A stretch of DNA of 11,359 bases, from NCBI RefSeq assembly GCF_934202235.1, contig NZ_CAKPXS010000052.1, forward strand, positions 1 through 11,359. The letters are read 5' to 3'. A model generated the notes under the pieces. The model was given only the letters and a program-made list of their open reading frames with translations. It was not told where the DNA came from and made no database searches. Below, one piece after another: positions 6,325 through 11,359 of this stretch. Position numbers and translations under genes: made by a program. Positions within the stretch are counted from its first letter, which is position 1. Every line of letters starts with the position of its first letter. Origin of the DNA: an uncultured Limosilactobacillus sp. (lineage in GTDB: Bacteria > Bacillota > Bacilli > Lactobacillales > Lactobacillaceae).

Positions 6325-6353
6325 ACTATATCATTATCAGCCTGCTTTGACAA
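6325..6353 (-). promoter_or_regulatory. Promoter for rpmG
   Basis: The minus strand reads TTGTCA (6353-6348), a 17-base spacer and TATAGT (6330-6325), a good main-sigma promoter. It starts just after the pbp2B stop and gives a leader of about 50 nt. It may also drive yqgN and the genes beyond if the hairpin after rpmG is leaky. Confidence 0.75.
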
Positions 6354-6361
6354 GTGACGGC

Positions 6362-8446
6362 TTATTCATACTTCTTGGGACTCTGAACAGTCTTCCAGTA
6401 AGCTTCAAAGATCTGCCGCGCCATGTTGATGTTAGCCCCACCGTTTTCGTTGGTGACGTCCGGGATCGCCAGGGCCACCACCACTTGCGGGTCATCAGAT
6501 GGCGAGTACCCAGCAAAACTGATCGTGCTGGTTGGTGTCTTCTTGTAGAAGGTTTCGGCCGTCCCGGTCTTCCCGGAAATCGACGGCTTGGCGTCGCCCA
6601 GCTTCTTAGCAGTAACATAGGGGCTGCTACCGTGGGTAACCAGGTAAAGTCCTTGGTGGATCACGTCAAAGTCTTCCTTGCTTGCTGGAATAACTTGTTG
6701 AACCTGTGGGCTTGCCGTGTATTCCACCTTGCCCAGCTGACCGTTCTTGTTCGTTCCGCGAATTTGCTGAACCACGTAAGGCTTCATCCGGTAACCACCG
6801 TTGGCAATTGTTGACATATATTGCGCTAATTGAATAACGGTGTAGGCATCGTAGTTCCCGTATGATAAGTCAAGAGCTGAACCAATGTGTGATTGAGTTG
6901 ATGGTCCCTTAAAACCACTCACTTCACCTGGCAGGTCAATTCCCGTCTTCTGGCCGAGGCCAAACATGTTGAAGTAATAACGCAACTTGGTAAAGGCCTT
7001 CGTCGACATCGTCAGCGCTTCGCCAGGCGAGTACTTAAAGCCAGCTTCCTTCATTGCCAACTGCATCATGTACGAGTTTGACGATACTTCCAGCGCCACT
7101 GGAGCACTAATTGCCATCGAAGCACTGCCGGACTTGTTGAACCAGGAAGCCTTGACACTCGTCCCGGCTAACTTAATTGGCTGGTCAGTCAGGGTGTTAT
7201 TCGTCGGCGAAATTACCCCGCTCATCAGTCCACCCATAATGGTGGCACCCTTAACCACGGACCCCATAACAATCGGGTGATTAATCGCCCCGATTTGGTC
7301 GGTCGTGATCTTTCCCGTATCTGGGTTTCGATCAATCCCGGCCATTGCCAGGACTGCTCCAGTGTGCGGATTCATCACGACGGCATAGCAACCGGTCGAA
7401 TAGCTGATCCCCGCCGCCGAATAGTTCTTTTCAATAATACTTTGAACCTGCTTTTGTAATTCTGCGTTAATGGACAGCACGAGGTTAGAACCCTTTTTAC
7501 CAGCGTACTTGGTCACTTCCTTCGTGACATCACCGCCAGAAGTGGTTACTTCCGTTTGCGACTTGGAACCGGCCAGTGTTGCCTGGTATTCCTTTTCCAG
7601 GTAGGAACGACCAACGGAATCGTTCCGGGAATAACCCTGGGACAGCAAGCTGTTAACCGAATCACTTGGCAACCCCGTCTTGGTGGTCGTTACCGTCCCG
7701 GTCAAACTTTGAATGTCCTTCCCCTGCGGGTAGTTTCGTGACCAGGACTTACCAATTTTCACCCCTGGCATCTCATTCAAGTGTTCGCCAACGCGCGCCA
7801 GTTCACGGGCAGTAACGTGGTTTTCCTTAATATAAGTCGTCGACAGGGAGTAGGCCCCACTCATCGCCGCGTAAATTTTAGCCTTGTTTTTCTGAGCAGC
7901 GGTTAACTTATAGACTGATGGGTGCTTGGCAAGGTAGTCCAGCGCCGCATTGTACGTCGCATCACTATCCGTCGAGTTCTTAGGAACGTGGACGTGCTTT
8001 TCGACTTCTTTAAGATTGTTCTTATCAGCCAGGTAGTAGTCCATTTCATTCCGCTTGGTCAGCCGGTTATCAGGAACACTAACGTACTTTCCTAGCCGGT
8101 TAGCAATACGGTAGATATCATCCGTGCTCACGTTAGGTCCCTTGGTGTAAGTAATCGCCTGGTGAGCTTCGTTACCAACCAGGACCTTGCCCCGGGAATC
8201 ATAAATCATCCCCCGCTGCACGTTATTTGTTTGAATGGAAGTGTCTGACCGTTTGACTTCCGCCTTATAAGACCCGCTATTCAACACCTGCAAGTTAAAA
8301 AGCCTTGCCGCTAACAGCAACAAGAGGATTCCCACCGCCCACAGCAGAAAGTTCAGCCGTGAACCAATAATTGACTTGTGTGCTTGCCGTTGGTGATCAC
8401 CACGGGGCCCTTTTAGCCAGGCCTTCAACCGCTTCATGAAATCCAC
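6362..8446 (-). CDS. pbp2B: Class B penicillin-binding protein (transpeptidase), PBP2B-like
   Basis: This is a peptidoglycan D,D-transpeptidase anchored in the membrane with its catalytic domain outside. The 694-residue product has a short basic cytoplasmic start, one membrane segment (about 31-50), a dimerisation/pedestal region containing RGMIYDSRGKVL (78-89) and the LTGTV/GYSRND part (248-275), and a transpeptidase domain with all three motifs: SVVK (Ser396, Lys399), SSN (455-457) and KTGTAE (626-631). The start is GTG at 8446, set by AAGGAG at 10-base spacing; the next ATG three codons inside is too far from it. There is no C-terminal PASTA repeat, which argues against a PBP2X-type protein. 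Its position upstream of rpmG and yqgN is, as far as I recall, usual in lactobacilli. A role in elongation or division cannot be settled from sequence alone. Confidence 0.93.
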   Translation of the reverse strand: MDFMKRLKAWLKGPRGDHQRQAHKSIIGSRLNFLLWAVGILLLLLAARLFNLQVLNSGSYKAEVKRSDTSIQTNNVQRGMIYDSRGKVLVGNEAHQAITYTKGPNVSTDDIYRIANRLGKYVSVPDNRLTKRNEMDYYLADKNNLKEVEKHVHVPKNSTDSDATYNAALDYLAKHPSVYKLTAAQKNKAKIYAAMSGAYSLSTTYIKENHVTARELARVGEHLNEMPGVKIGKSWSRNYPQGKDIQSLTGTVTTTKTGLPSDSVNSLLSQGYSRNDSVGRSYLEKEYQATLAGSKSQTEVTTSGGDVTKEVTKYAGKKGSNLVLSINAELQKQVQSIIEKNYSAAGISYSTGCYAVVMNPHTGAVLAMAGIDRNPDTGKITTDQIGAINHPIVMGSVVKGATIMGGLMSGVISPTNNTLTDQPIKLAGTSVKASWFNKSGSASMAISAPVALEVSSNSYMMQLAMKEAGFKYSPGEALTMSTKAFTKLRYYFNMFGLGQKTGIDLPGEVSGFKGPSTQSHIGSALDLSYGNYDAYTVIQLAQYMSTIANGGYRMKPYVVQQIRGTNKNGQLGKVEYTASPQVQQVIPASKEDFDVIHQGLYLVTHGSSPYVTAKKLGDAKPSISGKTGTAETFYKKTPTSTISFAGYSPSDDPQVVVALAIPDVTNENGGANINMARQIFEAYWKTVQSPKKYE

Positions 8447-8456
8447 TTCACTAATT

Positions 8457-8462
8457 CTCCTT
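8457..8462 (-). promoter_or_regulatory. Ribosome-binding site that fixes the GTG start of pbp2B
   Basis: The minus strand reads AAGGAG followed by 10 bases and GTG. Another GTG five bases after the site is out of frame and stops after five codons. The in-frame ATG lies 19 bases away, too distant. Confidence 0.7.
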
Positions 8463-8466
8463 AGCC

Positions 8467-8480
8467 ATAGTAGCTACTAT
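8467..8480. repeat. Perfect 14-bp palindrome at the pbp2B start point
   Basis: ATAGTAGCTACTAT is its own reverse complement. Its right end overlaps the first two bases of the pbp2B -10 box (8479-8484), so it covers the expected transcription start. This position is suited to a repressor or response-regulator site; the binding protein is unknown. Confidence 0.5.
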
Positions 8481-8509
8481 TGTACCAAAGTTAGAGCCGA
8501 ACGTCACAA
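8479..8509 (-). promoter_or_regulatory. Promoter for pbp2B with extended -10
   Basis: The minus strand reads TTGTGA (8509-8504), a 19-base spacer and TACAAT (8484-8479), with TG one base before the -10 (TGGTACAAT). The extended -10 compensates for the long spacer. An inverted repeat CGTCA-N6-TGACG (8502-8517) overlaps the -35. Confidence 0.65.
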
Positions 8510-8603
8510 AAATGACGCCCACTGACTAGTTGATAATACGCTTATCTGCCGTTCAATGAAATAACCACCGCCACAATTTAACGAAATTTAACCACAGATA
8601 GTT

Positions 8604-8609
8604 TATAAT
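8604..8609 (+). promoter_or_regulatory. -10 box of the yfhO gene
   Basis: A perfect TATAAT lies 33 bases before the GTG start. No convincing -35 is seen at 16-18 bases upstream; the region is A/T rich (TTTAACGAAATTTAACC). Expected initiation near 8616 falls on the in-frame TTG at 8616, which rules that codon out as the start. Confidence 0.55.
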
Positions 8610-8626
8610 GGGCTGTTGAAACAAGC

Positions 8627-8633
8627 AAAGGAG
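8627..8633 (+). promoter_or_regulatory. Ribosome-binding site that fixes the GTG start of the yfhO gene
   Basis: AAAGGAG is followed by nine bases and GTG at 8643. The longer open frame from TTG at 8616 would place this site inside the coding region with no ribosome site of its own. Confidence 0.75.
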
Positions 8634-8642
8634 TATCCCAAC

Positions 8643-11252
8643 GTGTTAAACCAAATCAAAAAACATCAACAGGCGATGTCCCTGATCGCCGCCTTTTGCC
8701 TCCCCGTCCTGATTATGGGCGGCTACTTTGCGACGCGTTCGATGGCCCCCTTTGGCAAAAGTACCATTTTAACTGTTGACCTGGGGCAACAGTACGTCGA
8801 CTTTTTTGCCTACTTTCGGCGCGCCCTCCTTCACCACCCGACTAGTTTTTTCTACTCTTTTGCTAAGGGATTAGGCGGTGAAATGTGGGGAACTAACGCC
8901 TACTATCTCTGGAGCCCGCTCAATCTGATCCTCCTCTTCTTCCCGGGACAACACATTGCCAGCGGCATTCTCATTCTGACCTTGTTGAAATATGGCTGTG
9001 CCGGCTTAAGCATGGCTTGGCTCCTGCAAAAGCAACGCCTGCAGTCGGGCCTGCGGGCTGTCGCCTTTGCCGTTTCTTACTCCTTGATGGGGTGGATGAT
9101 CGCCAACCAGCTCAACTTACTGTGGCTTGACGTCCTGTTTCTCCTGCCGCCCATTATCAACGGCCTGATTAACATTCTCGCTGGTAAGCGACCGTGGCAA
9201 TACCTAGCGTGGCTGACCTTGGCCCTCATTGATAACTATTACATGGCGTGGATGGTGGGCCTCTTCACCCTGCTTTTTACGGGTTGGCACATAGCTAGCC
9301 AGCCGCTTCCCTGGAAAACCGTTCTCAAGCGTCTTTCCACGTACATTGGCGTTTCCTGCTGGAGTGCAGCCAATGCTGCAGTAGTCCTCATTCCGACAAT
9401 GGTGACATTACTCGCCAGTAAGGGGACTTACACGGAAAACAAGTGGCACCTGGTCTTTGAATACAAGCCATGGAAACTACTGGCTAAATTTGTCCCGGGT
9501 TCCTTTACCTTTGGCCAAATGCCAACTGGCCAAGCCAACATTTATGTGGGAATGATTACGACCATTGGCGCCCTGCTGTTCTTCACTAACCACCACCAAC
9601 GCTGGCAAAGTAGACTGGTCGCTCTGCTGATCTCTGCTTTCTTCGCGCTGTCCTTTTGTTGGCAGCCACTCGACTTAGTTTGGCACCTCGGACAGTTCCC
9701 CGTCTGGTACCCCTCACGCTTCTCATACCTGGCTAGTTTCTGGCTGATCTGGCTGGCAGCGCAAACGCTCACCAGTGATTACCGACTACGGTGGCAGGAT
9801 GCCTGCTGGCTGGTCCCCCTTTTTCTGGGGATTAACGGCTGGTTATTCACACACTTAAAACAGGTCAACTACCTGAGCAAACCACAGTTGTTGATGGGGA
9901 TTGGCTTGTTAGCGGCCAGCCTCTTGTGGTTGTCGTTACCCCACCGTGAATACCAACTAGTGGTAGACGGCATTATGCTGTTAATTGTCTGCCTCGACAT
10001 GGGGACGAATGCCACCCTTTGCCTGAATAACCTGTCGTATGTCCCGCAGTGGCAATTTGGCCAGTACACCCAGCAACTGGATCGGGCCGCTGCCAAACTA
10101 CCCCAGGGCCGGCATGATTTTTACCGGGTTGGCAAGACCTTCCAGCGGACAAAGGATGATCCCTTCCAGGGGGGCTTCAATAGTGGTGACCACTTTGGTT
10201 CAACCCTCAAATCGGCCACCCCAAATTTCATGGCAGCAATTGGTCAGCCGGAAGGCGATGGCTTTGTTACCTATAGCAATGGGACCCAGGTTACTGACGC
10301 CTTCCTCGATTTTCGCTACTTCATGAGTGCTCGGCATGGTGGCCAGCAAGACCAGGTGCAGATTCTCCCGTTAACGAGCAACCGCCCTGACCTACGGCAA
10401 ATGACCAAGGTTGGCCGCAGTGGGCTGGTAAATATTTGGCAAAACAAGAAAACCCTGCCCATCGCTTTTGCCGCTAACCGGCAAATCTTGCACCTGGTAC
10501 AGACAACCGCCGACCCGGTCATGTACCAGTCACAACTTTTTCAGGCAATGGCCAACAAATCCGCGCCGCTGTTTACCGTTCAAAACTTTGATCACGTCAC
10601 CTTCGAGAACGTTCAGCCTGCCCACAAAATTACCGGGACAATTTTTCGCCGCCTCAACCCGCTCAAAGACGCCAGCATCACCCTACACATTATTCCAACA
10701 ACTAACGACTCGTACTACCTGACGCTCGGTGATGAGCTTAAGGATAATGCTACAATTTATCTCAACGGTCACCGGCTTAGTCAGTACCCTAATTTCCGGA
10801 ACACAATAGTTACCAACGTGGCCGCTCATGACCGTGGCCAACATATCCGGGTAACTATTAAACTGAAACACGCCGCCCTCTGGTGTCAGAATGTCAGTCT
10901 CTACCGCCTCAGTCAACGGGCCTTTGATCGTTCACTAAAGCAGCTGCAGCAAAGTCCGCTGCACCTGACAAGCGTCTCACCAGCTAAAATCACTGGGACC
11001 GTCACAATTAAGAATTCGCAGGACATTTTGATGACCACCATCCCGAGTGAAGCTGGCTGGCAAGTAAAGGTCGACGGGCAACCTGTTGAGACCAAAACTG
11101 CCGCCGGGATGTTTATCGCCGTGCCAATCCCAGTTGGCCACCACCAAGTCAGTTTCCGCTACCGTCCGCCATTCTTCACCATTAGTCTGGTTATTTCCCT
11201 CGTCAGCTTAGCAAGCTGGTGGTGGGTCGCCAAACACTCCGCTCAACGCTAA
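8643..11252 (+). CDS. yfhO: YfhO family membrane glycosyltransferase
   Basis: This is an 869-residue multi-pass membrane protein of the YfhO family (GT-C fold). About twelve hydrophobic segments lie in the first 460 residues, then a large non-membrane domain (about 460-840) likely outside the cell, and one last membrane segment near the C-terminus. Family landmarks are TVDLGQQYVDFF (44-55) with Asp46, NLLWLD (158-163), DNYYMAWM (197-204) and the C-terminal IPSEAGWQVKVDGQPV and VGHHQVSFRYRPPFF pieces. In B. subtilis and Listeria, YfhO-type enzymes transfer a sugar from a lipid carrier to lipoteichoic or wall teichoic acid; the same role here is inference. No CsbB-like partner that charges the carrier lies in the window. 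It diverges from pbp2B. Confidence 0.9.
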   Translation: MLNQIKKHQQAMSLIAAFCLPVLIMGGYFATRSMAPFGKSTILTVDLGQQYVDFFAYFRRALLHHPTSFFYSFAKGLGGEMWGTNAYYLWSPLNLILLFFPGQHIASGILILTLLKYGCAGLSMAWLLQKQRLQSGLRAVAFAVSYSLMGWMIANQLNLLWLDVLFLLPPIINGLINILAGKRPWQYLAWLTLALIDNYYMAWMVGLFTLLFTGWHIASQPLPWKTVLKRLSTYIGVSCWSAANAAVVLIPTMVTLLASKGTYTENKWHLVFEYKPWKLLAKFVPGSFTFGQMPTGQANIYVGMITTIGALLFFTNHHQRWQSRLVALLISAFFALSFCWQPLDLVWHLGQFPVWYPSRFSYLASFWLIWLAAQTLTSDYRLRWQDACWLVPLFLGINGWLFTHLKQVNYLSKPQLLMGIGLLAASLLWLSLPHREYQLVVDGIMLLIVCLDMGTNATLCLNNLSYVPQWQFGQYTQQLDRAAAKLPQGRHDFYRVGKTFQRTKDDPFQGGFNSGDHFGSTLKSATPNFMAAIGQPEGDGFVTYSNGTQVTDAFLDFRYFMSARHGGQQDQVQILPLTSNRPDLRQMTKVGRSGLVNIWQNKKTLPIAFAANRQILHLVQTTADPVMYQSQLFQAMANKSAPLFTVQNFDHVTFENVQPAHKITGTIFRRLNPLKDASITLHIIPTTNDSYYLTLGDELKDNATIYLNGHRLSQYPNFRNTIVTNVAAHDRGQHIRVTIKLKHAALWCQNVSLYRLSQRAFDRSLKQLQQSPLHLTSVSPAKITGTVTIKNSQDILMTTIPSEAGWQVKVDGQPVETKTAAGMFIAVPIPVGHHQVSFRYRPPFFTISLVISLVSLASWWWVAKHSAQR

Positions 11253-11253
11253 C

Positions 11254-11282
11254 AAAAAAGACCGGGTGCGAATCACTTCGCA
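11254..11282. terminator. Terminator of yfhO, interrupted by an insertion sequence
   Basis: Directly after the stop comes AAAAAAGACCGGGTGCGAA (11254-11272), a loop TCAC, then TTCGCA (11277-11282). The A-run and GACCGGGTGCGAA form the left arm of a typical bidirectional terminator whose right arm should read TTCGCACCCGGTCTTTTTT. Only TTCGCA is present; from 11283 the sequence becomes that of the insertion element. What remains pairs for only six bases and has no T-run. Confidence 0.7.
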
Positions 11283-11359
11283 TGAAGTGCAAGAAAAAAG
11301 TTAGACAAAATTAGACAATTAAGCTGCTAAGGCATGATTTCGGTATTCTACTGGGGTCA
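11283..11359 (-). mobile_element. Right-hand end of an IS3-family insertion sequence (partial)
   Basis: From TGAAGTGC onward the sequence reads as an IS terminus: it starts with TG, as IS3-family ends do, has AAAAAAGTTAGACA, and carries TTAGACA twice (11301-11307 and 11311-11317), ten bases apart, which could be transposase contact sites. The end of a transposase gene follows on the minus strand. The element continues past the window. The exact boundary at 11283 is inferred from where the terminator stem breaks. Confidence 0.65.
11319..11359 (-). CDS. C-terminal end of an IS3-family transposase (OrfB), partial
   Basis: Only the last 13 codons are in the window. They read TPVEYRNHALAA followed by TAA (preceded by a split codon). 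The TPVEYR motif near the very end is characteristic of the integrase-core protein (OrfB) of IS3-family elements, where a conserved LTPxEYR segment closes the protein. The catalytic DDE residues lie outside the window, so activity cannot be judged. Confidence 0.7.
   Translation of the reverse strand, partial: TPVEYRNHALAA

Noticed and set aside
6267..6353. 29-residue N-terminal extension of L33
   Set aside because: L33 starts MRV/MRK; the extension overlaps the promoter and lacks a ribosome site, while the ATG at 6266 has a strong one.
3148..8446. A novel multi-gene system linking pbp2B, rpmG, yqgN, gluP, yqgQ, glcK and the rhodanese-like gene
   Set aside because: The yqgN-gluP-yqgQ-glcK order is long known in Firmicutes and the members have mostly unrelated housekeeping roles; shared transcription explains the grouping.
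8616..8642. TTG start at 8616 for the yfhO gene, adding nine residues
   Set aside because: It sits at the expected transcription start, lacks a ribosome site, and the clear AAAGGAG lies downstream of it before the GTG at 8643.
11273..11290. Hairpin CACTTC-GCAT-GAAGTG as the real yfhO terminator
   Set aside because: It spans the terminator/IS junction, has only six base pairs and no T-run after it; it is more likely created by chance at the insertion point.

Overview
This window looks like a core chromosomal segment of a lactic acid bacterium of the Lactobacillaceae, most likely Limosilactobacillus or a close relative. The protein sequences are typical of lactobacilli (GSI-alpha glutamine synthetase, ribosomal protein L33 with a CPRERK tail, DUF3042 small protein, class B PBP). 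The gene order yqgN-gluP-yqgQ-glcK matches the Bacillus/Lactobacillus cluster. Base composition is near balanced by eye, which suggests one of the higher-GC limosilactobacilli; the species call is inference.

Layout. Positions 1-272 hold no gene, only a small hairpin and a large bidirectional terminator. On the minus strand follow glnA (273-1616, glutamine synthetase, own promoter and a roughly 130-nt leader) and miaA (1830-2753, tRNA dimethylallyltransferase). A 58-codon DUF3042 membrane-protein gene (2848-3024, plus strand) diverges from miaA and ends at a strong bidirectional terminator shared with the next minus-strand cluster. That cluster reads, in transcription order, pbp2B (8446-6362), rpmG (6266-6117), yqgN (6017-5460), gluP (5463-4804), yqgQ (4804-4529), glcK (4554-3592) and a membrane-anchored rhodanese-like gene (3570-3148). 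The genes from yqgN to glcK overlap at their ends, which suggests translational coupling. rpmG has a clear promoter of its own, and a terminator-like hairpin lies between rpmG and yqgN. Divergent from pbp2B is a large yfhO-family membrane protein gene (8643-11252).

The right edge (11283-11359) is the end of an IS3-family insertion sequence: the last 13 codons of its transposase on the minus strand plus the element's terminal sequence. It appears to have landed inside the transcription terminator of the yfhO gene, leaving only the left arm, the loop and six bases of the right arm.

Functional themes are nitrogen assimilation (glnA), tRNA modification (miaA), glucose phosphorylation (glcK), folate one-carbon repair (yqgN), intramembrane proteolysis (gluP), septal or lateral peptidoglycan cross-linking (pbp2B) and probable sugar decoration of a cell-wall polymer (yfhO). 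I see no CRISPR array, defence island, prophage or new multi-gene system. The points of interest are small-scale: regulatory structures around glnA, palindromes in two promoters or leaders, a rhodanese domain without its catalytic cysteine, and the IS insertion.
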